Shown: positions 1 to 11,226 of the stretch, in pieces | How positions within the stretch are numbered: position 1 is the stretch's first letter | Layout: every line of letters starts with the position of its first letter | Source of the DNA: Caprella mutica | Lineage: Eukaryota > Arthropoda > Malacostraca > Amphipoda > Caprellidae | Reading direction: 5' to 3' | Assembly: GCA_947561585.1 (NCBI GenBank) | Contig: CANNZV010002345.1 | Location: 1-64,000, forward strand | DNA: 64,000 nucleotides | Notes under the pieces: model-generated | The model's database searches: none | The model's input: the letters and a program-made list of their open reading frames with translations, nothing else | What the model was told of the DNA's origin: nothing | Made by a program: the position numbers and the translations under genes

Positions 1-122
1 CGGTTATTTCCCTTTGCCTGCAATTGCCTTTCAATAGCCATCGAATAATCCCTTTATTTTGATAACAACTCTATAATTGCTTTATGAACCGCAGAAACCT
101 AACGACCAGACCACTTGTGTGA

Positions 123-190
123 TTCAGTGTGCGCACAGCAAAGATTTAATGTGCGCACTCAGAATCAGTGTGCGCACAGAAAAGATTTAT
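123..190. repeat. Short GTGCGCAC palindrome repeats
   Basis: The 8 bp palindrome GTGCGCAC occurs three times here. The first and third copies share the context CAGTGTGCGCACAG followed by an AAAGATTTA-like tail, so this is a degenerate 41 bp duplication immediately upstream of the GAGTCAA element. No function is evident. Confidence 0.6.
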
Positions 191-215
191 GACACCGCGC
201 ATGTGTCAGTGTACT

Positions 216-446
216 CTGAGAAAAATTTAGCGAGTCAACCTGACTCATCGCTTGAGTCAAGGCTGCAAAACTCCAATATTGGAGTAATTTTTCTTGATTG
301 ACTCTACCTGAGTCAATCTGACTATGAATTAGGAGTCAATATGTTTTTGAGTAAAATGTTACGGTGAGTCAAATTGACTCACATTTTTGAGCCGGAAGAG
401 CTGAAACTCAAATTTTGAGTCAATTTGACTCGTATTTTTTTCTCAG
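216..446 (+). mobile_element. GAGTCAA inverted-repeat element, copy 1 (MITE-like)
   Basis: This is a roughly 230 bp non-coding element present three times in the window (also 50205-50450 and 51056-51289). This copy begins CTGAGAAAAA and ends TTTTTCTCAG, and the similarity of the two ends extends to about 22 bp through a GAGTCAA/TTGACTC motif. The interior has many GAGTCAA and TTGACTC heptamers, several arranged as the near-palindrome GAGTCAAATTGACTC. There is no coding capacity, so any mobility would depend on a transposase elsewhere. The superfamily is not recognised and no clear target duplication was found. Confidence 0.7.
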
Positions 447-3398
447 TGTAGTTATTGTCAGTCTAAAAAAATCCTTTATAGGAAAATGGATTTGTATTTA
501 TGTAAGTATTTAGAAGAGTAGTTTTATTTTTATTATTAAACTGTTCCGATAATATCTAAGCAGCCTTTAGAGCCTTTTTCATCTCACATTGATCTTGAAT
601 ACCACTATTTTTAATTAGTTTGTGCTAAATTGATGACTTTTGCTTTAAATATTTGTGTGTCCTAGAATAAATTGTATCTTTGTTTGTGTTTATGTACCTA
701 TAATTGAACTTTAATATATTTTTGAGGTCAGATCGCCAAGATCTACAACTTAGCGCATACGTCGAAGTGATATTATTGTCCTGGTGGCCGGAAAACTCCT
801 TCATGGGAGAATCGATTTGTATTGATTTTATGTTAATGAAGTGAGTGAGAAATGTATAATTTATGAAAAATGTGTTTAGATATAAATGAACTTTTATATT
901 TTAATGGAAAGTTGATGTCCTGTTAAACTGAAAATATTATAGGATTTTTTAAATTCATGATTTATTTTACGAATAATTGTGATTTTTTCAGGTTGATACT
1001 AATAGTTCTAGGGAAATTCGATCTCGTTTTATAATGATTTTATTAATGAACAATAATAGAAAAGTTGAAATTATGGATACTAAAATGTGTAGTTTATTTA
1101 TTAAAAGCGGATAACATTATTAACCGTTGTAAAATGATACGTAACATTAGTAATTTTGACATGTTGTGACATTTTTTAACAAGAGATTTGAGCGGAAAAT
1201 TCGGTCTCGGAAAATCTGGTCTCGGGTACAACAAAACTTATTAATTAGATGTATAGGGGGGCGTGCTGCCCCGAACCCCCCTGCCAGTTCATTGAACAAT
1301 CATGAAGTGTTTAGTACAACAAGATAGCGGATACAACAAACTACCTAATGGCCATTTAAGTCGATAGACCATTTATAATTCTGAGACCGAATTTCCTTAA
1401 TTATATCATGAAATATTAATATATTGTACGTTATTTCATAGTTAAATGTCCATATTCCAATTAATTCGAACCCTTCTCATCATCATAATTCTTTTCAATT
1501 AATTGAAACCCTATCGTGATTAGCAAGAATAGACTATTCAATATCGTGATTAGGAGTAATATGCCATTGCCATTATTTAAATTGGGGCAATTTTATCAAT
1601 GGTAGATAATTAAAGTGTCTTTTATTAGTATCGACTCTGATTAATTAACTAAATGCTATATTGAAATCTACCTCTGTGAAACTGTGGTCTTCTATGTCCC
1701 CACAATAACCTTTTTCTGTTAATTTAGCACTCTAATCATTATTGTAAAAATTATTGCATAATATGTTAGTGATATTGAAACTTTGAAATTAAAATTAAAA
1801 TGGTATATTTTTTTTTGTTCGATATTAATTTTATGTAATGTCAATTTTTTTTTTCAATAATTATATGTTATAATCATTTATTCTACAGATTTTTTTCCGG
1901 TGGTTAAATAAATGGTTGAATAGTAATAAATGTACTCAATTCTCAGAAACCAATTTAATAATTGTTTTTGTTATTTTTTACTAGTACAGTACCTGTTGTT
2001 TATCCATTTAGAATTCAATTTTTTTCTTGTTTTTGATGGAAAAATATTGTTTAAAAAAAAAAAAATAATAATATAACGGGTTTATGATTATATTCAAATG
2101 GAAGTACGTATTATCAAAACATATATTATACCAGAGTAAATAAATAAGGAAGTATGCTAAGTTTCGAATTCAGTGACGGTGAACTTGTTCCATTCTTCAG
2201 AAACGATGTAAAGAAATGACGTCGCACAGAGTACTCTCAAATATATTATAGGTATTATTATTGAATATTATAAGTGATATTATTGTGCTTGGTATACTTC
2301 TCTATTTATTTACTATGGTAAATAATGATTTAATTGTTTTTTCTAAACTAGGATCATTTAAATTATTAATATTAGTGTGGCCCGTAGCCATGGCCACAGA
2401 TTATTAGTTTTTCCTTTATAATTATATTTTATTATCAAAGTCTATTAGTAGGTATAGTATATATTTTAATACAGATAAAGTTATTAAATAATTGAATTCT
2501 TTATCTTTAATTCACGACATTTTTGATATTAATTGCCATGTTTATCATTATTCTACAGAAAACTATTAAATAATAATTGTAATTATATCTTCAGTTCACA
2601 GCAGAAAATTATTTATTAATAAATGTATATTAAATTATATTAAATTCACATAAAATTATTTAATCATAGATGCAATCTTTATTTTGTATTCACATAAAAT
2701 TATTATTAATAAATGTAACTATTATCTAATATCAATTGTAATGTTTATACTAAATTCACAACAGTTATTTAATTTTAATTCACATAAACTAATTTAATAT
2801 TTATAATTGTATTCCCTATCTACATTTAACTTCACATGCCTAGCTTCAAAGATAGCAATTCATAGATAAGGCACTCACCATTCATCACAGCTGATTAGTA
2901 CTCTAAAATGTCCTACCATGTCCATGCTTTATTATCCTTTCAAATTATTCAATGTTATAATGAGTTTATGTTGTAAATGTGGTTCAGATTAGGTACCATG
3001 TCCAGTGGTCGGGTTTGAGGGCTTGTTATGGTGTCACTGAGATATTCGGGGCTTAACCCCTTGGGGCGTCAGGTACACACTATAGGGTACGATACCTTGT
3101 TTGTTTAAAATATAGGGGGATATAGCTATAGGAGGGAATTTTTTTATAGGATTAAAAAAGTATTTTAGAAATAAAGTCAATTTTTCTAAAAAAATATTCT
3201 AATTTTTTTCATATTTATAGTAGTAGCTGATAGGTATAGAAAAATTAAATTTTTCTTAGAAAAATCTATATTCTATTTTTTACTATATTGAGTATTGTAG
3301 AAAAATAGAATTTTCCTGAAAGAAATTCTGAATTCCAATTTTTTTCATATATAGTATATAATTTTTTTTTTGGGGAAATCTGAGCTATGATTCCTCAG
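447..3398. other. AT-rich intergenic DNA, no gene seen
   Basis: Very AT-rich sequence with poly-A/T runs and short stop-laden frames. Apart from the dispersed repeat at 1279-1354 I see no gene, RNA or array here. Confidence 0.6.
1279..1354 (+). repeat. Dispersed 75 bp repeat, copy 1
   Basis: The segment runs from CCAGTTCATTGAACAATC through ATCATGAAGTGTTTAGT and GCGGATACAACAAACTAC. It matches 29429-29500 and 55619-55695 with scattered differences. In all three copies a G- or C-run lies upstream, so the repeat unit probably extends further 5'. The class is unknown. Confidence 0.65.
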
Positions 3399-3640
3399 CC
3401 AATGCTGTCCCAATGCTGTCCAAATACTGTCCCAATATATCCAATGCTGTCCCAATGTTTTCCCAATATTGTCCCAATATATCCAATGCTGTCCCAATGT
3501 TGTCCCAATATTGTCCCAATATATCCAATGCTGTCCCAATGCTGTCCCAATATATCCAATACTGTCCCAATATATCCAATGCTGTCCCAATGTTGTCCCA
3601 AAATTGTCCCAGTATATCCAATGTTGTCCCAATATTGGCC
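3399..3640. repeat. Tandem array, TGTCCCAAT-type short units
   Basis: Alternating units of CCAATGCTGTC, CCAATATTGTC and CCAATATATC about 11-12 bp long, combined into larger imperfect repeats of 36-50 bp. The TCCCAATATTG core is shared with the 22 bp family at 21846-22313 and 63421-63531. The open frames across it on both strands are products of the repeat period, not genes. Confidence 0.85.
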
Positions 3641-4247
3641 ATGACTATTAAATTTTTTTTTTGAGATATATGGACATTGGATGCCAGGTAGAATATTATG
3701 GTGGGTATATGGTAGATTAAGAGGGGATCTTCCACCGTCATATTACCCATTTAGTCATAATTAACCATTTAAGGGTTTTGCAGTAAGGAATAAAGTTGTT
3801 TTGATAATGAATAACATCCCTAAAGGAGAACTACTAAAACCATTTTTCCTTTTGTAAATCACATGGGAATAGTGTTGTTGAAAAATTAAAATAAGTGTTA
3901 ACTTTTCCGAATAGGTATTTATTTTTAGAGGTTATTTGAACTCTGCGTTGAAGGTTTTTTCCTGAAAAAAAAGACCTTTTTTGGCCCCACCATAACTTTT
4001 TATATGTGTATTAATATTAAACATTTGTCCATTTGGAATATACGTTAAAGAATACAATGCTCTTGATGAAAATATATTCAAAGTATAATATTTTTCCTTT
4101 GAAATTCAATTTTAAATTGATTCTAAAAACATAATCAATTCACAATAGCGTATGTTTAATTTGTTTATTTATAATCAGTGTCAGTCCCTTTGCATGTTAC
4201 ATAAATTATTCCTGTTAAGAAGACTACTGACTGTATATCTTGTATTA

Positions 4248-4312
4248 GAGAGGGGGGGGGGGTAACAACCCCCACACACCCACCCCCTCTCCCCCAATCT
4301 TAAGGGGGGGGG
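4248..4312. repeat. G-run / C-run tract
   Basis: A run of ten or more G, then a C-rich stretch containing CCCCTCTCCCCCAATCT, then a second long G run. The C-rich 16-mer recurs at about 54050-54065, so it belongs to a dispersed repeat. The arrangement could fold as a G:C hairpin or quadruplex. Confidence 0.6.
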
Positions 4313-4334
4313 GGATAAATTAATGATGTTTTTA

Positions 4335-4505
4335 GGGTAAGTTCCGAGTTATCGGACAGTTCCAAATTTTCGATTATATGTTAAAGTTATCTAATGATTA
4401 TTATTTAAATATTTATTTAAGCTACTCAAAATAAAATAATAATAATTATATACTTTTCCTTATATGATCGAAATGTGGAACTGTCCTATAACTGGAAACT
4501 TGTCC
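4335..4505. mobile_element. GGGTAAGTT hairpin MITE, copy 1 (TA-flanked)
   Basis: The left arm begins GGGTAAGTTCCGAGTTATCG and continues with a GGACAGTTCCA motif and TTTTCGATTATAT. The right arm is its imperfect reverse complement, ending AACTTGTCC. TA lies on both sides (4333-4334 and 4506-4507), as expected for a Tc1/mariner-type target duplication. The centre is AT-rich and non-coding. At least five other two-armed relatives occur in the window. Confidence 0.8.
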
Positions 4506-4585
4506 TAGATGAAAAATGAACTCTGTATCTTTCTGAATCATTATTAATTTTTTTTTTCTAAAATGGATCTAATAAACCCGGGTTG

Positions 4586-4660
4586 AAAATTATAGTGGGG
4601 CCATTGATTGGCATTGAAGATTATGGGAGATAATAATCTCCAAAGGCCCCACCATAATTC
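4586..4660. mobile_element. Two-armed GGCCATAG hairpin
   Basis: The left arm AATTATAGTGGGGCCATTGA and the right arm ending GGCCCCACCATAATT are reverse complements around a short spacer. This is the single-copy hairpin form of the unit that forms arrays at 6436, 23301, 28082, 34691 and 43971. Confidence 0.7.
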
Positions 4661-4971
4661 CCACTCTAGTGATTTATTATCTTTTAAAATAGGGAAACAG
4701 TCACAGTTCTCGGAAAGTGGATGTTACTATAGGTGATGTTAGATCAAACATAAATTTCTTAAGATTAGGTTTATTTCATGCTGTTAATTCTCACTTGCCA
4801 AATCCTGAGATTGTCAGCGTAACACTTTTATATCAAGTGTATACTATTTAAATCTTAGTAATTATACATTTATGTAAATAATTATAACTTTATTGAAATA
4901 ATTATAACTTTATTGAAATAATTATAAATTTATTAAAAAAAAAAAAAAAAAATTAATATACAAAAGCATTT

Positions 4972-5141
4972 GGTAACGTGACCAGAAAATTCATTCACGG
5001 AAAATTCGTCCATTTAACTCAAAATAATTAATTTAAAAGGAACAAACTGTTATGATAAATTTTTTTGACTTCCCGTAGACAAATTTTCAGCTGACGAATT
5101 TTCCGTTGATGGATTTTCCGTGGAACACTTTTCGTAGCACC
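4972..5141. mobile_element. GGAAAATTCGTC hairpin element
   Basis: The left arm contains CACGGAAAATTCGTCC. The right arm contains GACGAATTTTCCG and GATTTTCCGTGG, ending TAGCACC against GGTAACG at the left. This looks like an inverted-repeat, non-coding element of about 170 bp. The outer boundaries are approximate. Confidence 0.5.
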
Positions 5142-5641
5142 ATTTTATAATATTGAACAATAACTAGTACGTACAATTTAAATTAACTAGAAGATCTAAT
5201 TTCCTTGCCTTTCGGGGCAATATTAAATTTATGAACAATAATGTCCATAACATTTGGCACACCAGGCAGTATCGTGGTAAATCACAAGCAAGGTATCATA
5301 TCTGCCATGTTTTAGCTTTCTCCAGTTATCTTTCAAACGAGATAAGCTATGTCAAAGCTATCTCTCTTGCTTGTCTGCAAGCTAAAAAAGCTTGCTGGTA
5401 ACTTTTTTCCTCCGATAGCAATCACTTTAATTTATTTAATTCACATTGTGACACTGGTAGTGACACTTTAATTGGCCCTGTGACTTCTCTATTGAATGCA
5501 AATAACAAAAAATCTTATTTGATCATGTATGCACAAAATGGTTAATTGGCAACTCTTGAATGGGAGTAGGTTTTAAGTTAATGAACTGATACAGATTGTC
5601 GATCATCTAAGGAAAAAGTGTAAAATAATTGTTTTTTTTAT

Positions 5642-5796
5642 TGGTATCCACGATACCTGCAGGTATCCACGATACCTGCAGGTATCCAGGATACCTGCGG
5701 GTATCATAGATATCAATAAAAAATAGATAATTGTTATTATAAATATTTTAATTGATCGGAACGGTGGAACAGTCCAATAACTTGGTATGTATCGTA
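5642..5796. repeat. GGTATC palindrome cluster plus GGGTAAGTT-MITE right arm
   Basis: At 5642-5712 a 19 bp unit, GGTATCCACGATACCTGCA, is repeated about 3.5 times; each unit is itself a palindrome. It is followed at about 5754-5796 by a right-arm sequence of the GGGTAAGTT MITE family (GGTGGAACAGTCCAATAAC). I read this as a MITE copy that lost its left arm and whose core has begun to amplify. The GGTATC motif also sits in the centre of the hairpin at 45109-45387. Confidence 0.55.
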
Positions 5797-6161
5797 GGAG
5801 ACTGTTTACAAAATAAGAATCTAAAAAAAATTGGAAAAATACATCGATGAACTTATTTTAATTTTATTATATGCATAAAAAATATTTTCATATAGAACAT
5901 ATTTATCATATATTTCATACTATAACCAATTAATTATATATCCCACATCTATAGATAATGGAAAAAAAATGGAAAAAACATACGATTTACATAGTAAAAA
6001 GATTTTAATAGAAAGAGTTTGGAAATTTAGTTTAGACATAGAAAAGTACGGAGAAAATCCAGTTTTTACCTGTGTGCCATGTTTTTCGTATCTACAAAAT
6101 GAAAGTCAGGCGCTATAAAACTATTCGGCTAAATGTAAAAGAATTACAATGTATTTTCATA

Positions 6162-6298
6162 GGGTAAGTTAACAGTTATTGGACGGTTCTAATTTTGCGA
6201 TCATAAGATAATTTATATAATAATTATCATTTGCCTTATCTATTTTTTTTGTTACTTGATAGAAGATGTGGAACTGTGCGATAATTCAGAACTAACCC
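6162..6298. mobile_element. GGGTAAGTT hairpin MITE, copy 2
   Basis: The left arm GGGTAAGTTAACAGTTATTG with GGACGGTTC pairs with a right arm holding GAAGATGTGGAACTG and ending AGAACTAACCC. TA precedes the element, but TG follows it, so the target duplication is mutated or the end is slightly off. Confidence 0.7.
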
Positions 6299-6435
6299 TG
6301 CTCTATTTTGTAGATTTTCGTATGTTGCCCTAATATTTAGATTATAAATATCTTTGCTGTCCTATTTTAGGAATTTGAAAAAGTTAAACAAATTAATTGA
6401 ACCTAATTTGTGCCATTTTTTATACATCTCAGAGT

Positions 6436-7108
6436 GAAAGTTATGGTGGGGCCATAGAAGATTAAGAGAAAAGTTATGGTGGGGTCATAGAAGATTGAGA
6501 GAGAAAGTTATGGTGGGGCCATAGAAGATTAAGAGAGAAAGTTATGGTGGGGCCATAGAAGATTGAGAGAAAAAGTTATGGTGGGGCCATAGAAGATTAA
6601 GAGAGAAAAATATGGTGGGGCCATAGAAGATTTAGAGAAAAAGTTATGGTGGGGCCACAGAAGATTAAGAGAAAAAGTTATGGTGGGGCCATAGAAGATT
6701 AAGTGAAAAAGTTATGGTGGGGCCATAGAAGATTAAGAGAGAAAAATATGGTGGGGCCATAGAAGATTTAGAGAAAAAGTTATGGTGGGGCCACAGAAGA
6801 TTAAGAGAGAAAGTTATGGTGGGGCCATAGAAGATTAAGAGAGAAATTTATGGTGGGGCCATAGAAGATTAAGAGAGAAAGTTATGGTGGGGCCATAGAA
6901 GAATTAAGAGAAAAAGTTATGGTGGGGCCATAGAAGATTAAGAGAAAAGTTATGGTGGGGTCATAGAAGATTGAGAGAGAAAGTTATGGTGGGGCCATAG
7001 AAGATTAAGAGAGAAAGTTATGGTGGGGCCATAGAAGATTGAGAGAAAAAGTTATGGTGGGGCCATAGAAGATTAAGAGAAAAAGTTATGGTGGGGCCAT
7101 AGGAGATT
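6436..7108 (+). repeat. GGCCATAG tandem array 1 (about 34 bp unit, about 20 copies)
   Basis: The unit contains GTTATGGTGGGGCCATAGAA followed by GATT and a purine spacer (AAGAGAGAAA). Variants such as GAAAAATATGGTGGGG recur in the same order around 6600 and 6740, indicating duplication of multi-unit blocks. It is non-coding. The same unit appears in four other arrays and in isolated hairpins across the window. Confidence 0.9.
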
Positions 7109-7648
7109 GCAAATTAAATAAATTTTATATATAATATATATGAAAGGGTGTCCAATCAATTCATCCCCGGACAATTCGTTTCCTGGACAATGATCGTCGC
7201 TGATTAAAGATGAAATAGATTAATTTATAATATAATTATAATTGGGCAAAGTGCATTTGTTTAAAAGGAGCTAATTTTTCATCAAAAATAAGTGGTTGGT
7301 ATAATGCACTTTTACCATACATTTGATTCACATTTACAAACAAAATTAGTATATATTTTTATTAAAATTTTATTATAAATATATGATTTCAAATTTTGAA
7401 TTGTAAACTGAATACCATTTCCTTCTTAAATTATTTGATCTTGTTCTTAATAGAAAAAACTTGTTATATTTATTAATTTAATATTAGAAAGTTAAATATT
7501 CGCAAGTGATTATTATCATCTATTATATTATAATGAATTAATAATAATGGAAGGAAAAAAGATGTATGTGGTTAGCACAGGGCAGTTGCTAAAAAATGAT
7601 GTCAACTTGACAGTATAAACTGATAGGAAATTTAAATTAGAAAGTTTA

Positions 7649-7840
7649 GTGTAAGTTTCGAGTTATTGGACAGTTTCATATTTTCGATCATGTTGGAAAA
7701 AATATAATTATTATTTGTTAATTTTCAGTTTTATTCGTATCCATGCATGAAACCTGCAATTAAATATTAAATAATTATTTTATGTATTTTTATTTCGGTG
7801 ATCAAAGAATGTGAAAATTCCGATAACTAGGAAATAAACC
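7649..7840. mobile_element. GGGTAAGTT hairpin MITE, copy 3
   Basis: The left arm begins GTGTAAGTTTCGAGTTATTG, then GGACAGTTTCATATTTTCG. The right arm has GTGATCAAAGAATGTGAAAA and ends GGAAATAAACC. TA flanks both ends (7647-7648 and 7841-7842). The centre carries a degenerate GTATCCATGC. Confidence 0.7.
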
Positions 7841-8258
7841 TAACATCCTAGAGGTAAAGTTATGGTGGGGTCATAGAAGATAAATATGGTATGCCCCATC
7901 TAAGATATTCTTACGGTGTGTTGAAAGAAATTTTTCCATGTGAAACTTAATTATTTTTTGTTACCAACGTAAAAATAAAATTCAAGAGAAATCTGAGATA
8001 TGAAACGAATGAGTCGATTATTAAAAAAAAAAAAAATACGAGACGAGTAATTTAGATCGAATAGTGTCACTTGTGTGGCAAATTTAATCGAGGTTAATTA
8101 TTAAATATCATAAATTAGTAACATTTACCTACCTATGGATCATTTAAAGTCACCAAGTGTCTTAAATAGAAGCTTTTGTCTGCAGAACTATGGGTGTTGA
8201 GACTGTTATTAGTCTGGTTGACGTAGGGATAAATGCTTGAAAACTTTTTAATTTCTAC

Positions 8259-11226
8259 GATAGTTGCCCTGCAAAAACAGATAGTTACCCTGCAAAAACA
8301 GATAGTTACCCTGCAAAAACAGATAGCTACCCTGCAAAAACAGATAGTTACCCTGCAAAAACAGATAGTTGCCCTGCAAAAACAGATAGTTACCCTGCAA
8401 AATCAGATAGTTACCCTGCAAAAACAGATAGTTACCCTGCAAAAAACAGATAGTTACCCTACAAAAACAAATAGTTACCCTACAAAAACAGATAGTTACC
8501 CTACAAAAACAGATAGTTACCCTGCAAAAAACTGATAGTTACCCTGCAAAAACAGATAGTTACCCTACAAAAACAGATAGTTACCCTGCAGAAAACTGAT
8601 TGTTACCCTGCAAAAAACTGATTGTTACCCTGCAAAAAACAGATAGTTACCCTGCAAAAACAGATAGTTACCCTGCAAAAACAGATTGTTACCCTGCAAA
8701 ACACAGATAGTTACCCTGCAAAAAACAGATAGTTACCCTGCAAAAACAGATAGTTACCATGCAAAAACAGATAGTTACCCTGCAAAAAACAGATAGTTAC
8801 CCTGCAAAAACAGATAGTTACCCAGCAAAAAACTGATTGTTACCCTGCAAAAACAGATAGTTACCCTACAAAAAACTGTTTGTTACCCTACAAAAACAGA
8901 TAGTTACCCTGCAAAAAACAGATAGTTACCTTACAAAAAACTGATTGTTACCCTGATAAAACAGATAGTTACCCTACAAAAACAGATAGTTACCCTGCAA
9001 AAACAGATAGTTACCCTGCAAAAACAGATAGATACCCTGCAAAAACAGATAGTTACCCTGCAAAAACAGATAGTTACCCTGCAAAAACAGATAGTTACCC
9101 TGCAAAAACAGATAGTTACCCTGCAAAAAACAGATAGTTACCCTGCAAAAACAGATAGTTACCCTGTAAAAAACAGATTGTTACCCTGCAAAAACAGATA
9201 GTTACCCTGCAAAAAACTGATTGTTACCCTGATAAAACAGATAGTTACCCTACAAAAACAGATAGTTACCCTGCAAAAACAGATAGTTACCCTGCAAAAA
9301 CAGATAGTTACCCTGCAAAAAACAGATAGTTACCCTGCAAAAACAGATAGTTACCCTGCAAAAACAGATAGATACCCTGCAAAAACAGATAGTTACCCTG
9401 CAAAAACAGATAGTTACTCTGCAAAAACAGATAGTTACCCTGCAAAAACAGATAGTTACCCTGCAAAAAACAGATAGTTACCCTGCAAAAACAGATAGTT
9501 ACCCTGTAAAAAACAGATTGTTACCCTGCAAAAACAGATAGTTACCCTGCAAAAAACTGATTGTTACCCTGCAAAAACAGATAGTTACCCCGCAAAAACA
9601 GATAGTTACCCTGCAAAAACAGATAGTTACCCTGCAAAAACAGATAGTTACCTTACAAAAACAGATAGTTACCCTGCAAAAACAGATAGTTACCCTGTAA
9701 AAACAGTTAGTTACCTTACAAAAACAGATAGTAACCCCTTCAAAAACAGATAGTTACCCTGTAAAAACAGTTAGTTACCTTGCAAAACAGATAGTTACCC
9801 TGTAAAAACAGTTAGTTACCTTGCAAAAACAGATAGTTACCCTGTAAAAACAGATAGTTACCCTGTAAAAACAGTTAGTTACCTTACAAAAACAGTTAGT
9901 TACCCTGCAAAAACAGATAGTTACCCTGTAAAAACAGATAGTTACCCTGTAAAAACAGTTAGTTACCTTACAAAAACAGTTAGTTACCATGCAAAATCAG
10001 ATAGTTACCCTGCAAAAACAGATAGTTACCCTGCAAAAACAGATAGTTACCCTGCAAAAACAGATAGTTACCCTGCAAAAACAGATAGTTACCCTGCAAA
10101 AACAGATAGTTATTCTGTAAAATTAAGATAGTTACCCTGCAAAAACAGGTGATTTCCTTGCAAAAACAGATAGTTACCCTGTAAAATTAAGATAGTTACC
10201 CTGCAAAATTAAGATAGTTACCCTGCAAAAACAGTTAGTTACCCTGTAAAAACAGATAGTTACCCTGCAAAAACAGATAGATACACTGCAAAAACAGATA
10301 GTTACCATGCAAAACAGATAGTTACCATGCAAAAAACAGATAGTTACCCTGCAAAAACAGATAGCTACCCTGTAAAAACAGTTAGTTACCTTACAAAAAC
10401 AGATAGTTACCCTGCAAAAACAGATAGTTACCCTGCAAAAACAGATAGTTACCCTGCAAAAAACAGATAGTTACCCTGCAAAAACAGATAGTTACCCTGC
10501 AAAAAACAGATTGTTACCCTGCAAAAACAGATAGTTACCCTGCAAAAAACAGATTTTTACCCTGCAAAAAACAGATAGTTACCCTGCAAAAACAGATAGT
10601 TACCCTGCAAAAACAGATAGTTACCCTGCAAAAACAGATAGTTACCCTGCAAAAACAGATAGTTACCCTGCAAAAACAGATAGTTACCATGCAAAAACAG
10701 ATAGTTACCCTGCAAAAACAGATAGATACCATGCAAAATCAGATAGTTACCCTGTAAAATTAAGATAGTTACCCTGCAAAAACAGTTAGTTACCCTGCAA
10801 AAACAGATAGTTACCCTGCAAAAACAGATAGTTACCCTGCAAAAACAGATAGTTACCCTGCAAAAACAGATAGTTACCCTGCAAAAACAGATAGTTATCC
10901 TGCAAAAACAGATAGTTAACCTGTAAAATTAAGATAGTTACCCTGCAAAAACAGATAGTTACCCTGCAAAATTAAGATAGTTACCCTGCAAAAACAGTTA
11001 GTTACCCTGCAAAAACAGATAGTTACCCTGCAAAAACAGATAGTTACCCTGCAAAAACAGATAGTTACCCTGCAAAAACAGATAGTTACCCTGCAAAAAC
11101 AGATAGTTATTCTGTAAAATTAAGATAGTTACCCTGCAAAAACAGGTGATTTCCTTGCAAAAACAGATAGTTACCCTGTAAAATTAAGATAGTTACCCCG
11201 CAAAAACAGATCATTTCCTTGCAAAT
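8259..11226 (+). repeat. 21 bp tandem array, roughly 140 copies
   Basis: The unit is GATAGTTACCCTGCAAAAAC plus A, with frequent one-base indels in the A run and an occasional longer variant with TAAAATTAAGATAG. Multi-unit blocks are duplicated. A block with TATTCTGTAAAATTAAG followed by CAGGTGATTTCC occurs at 10111 and again at 11108, about 997 bp apart. A block with TTACCCTGATAAAACAG occurs near 8947 and 9219. Frames such as (TLQKQIV)n arise because 21 is a multiple of three and are not evidence of protein. Confidence 0.93.

Noticed and set aside
7141..7200. GGACAATTCG motifs as another copy of the 4972 hairpin
   Set aside because: Only short words are shared and no opposite arm was found.
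8233..8535. Open frame with (TLQKQIV) repeats
   Set aside because: It lies wholly in the 21 bp array; a period divisible by three keeps frames open without coding.
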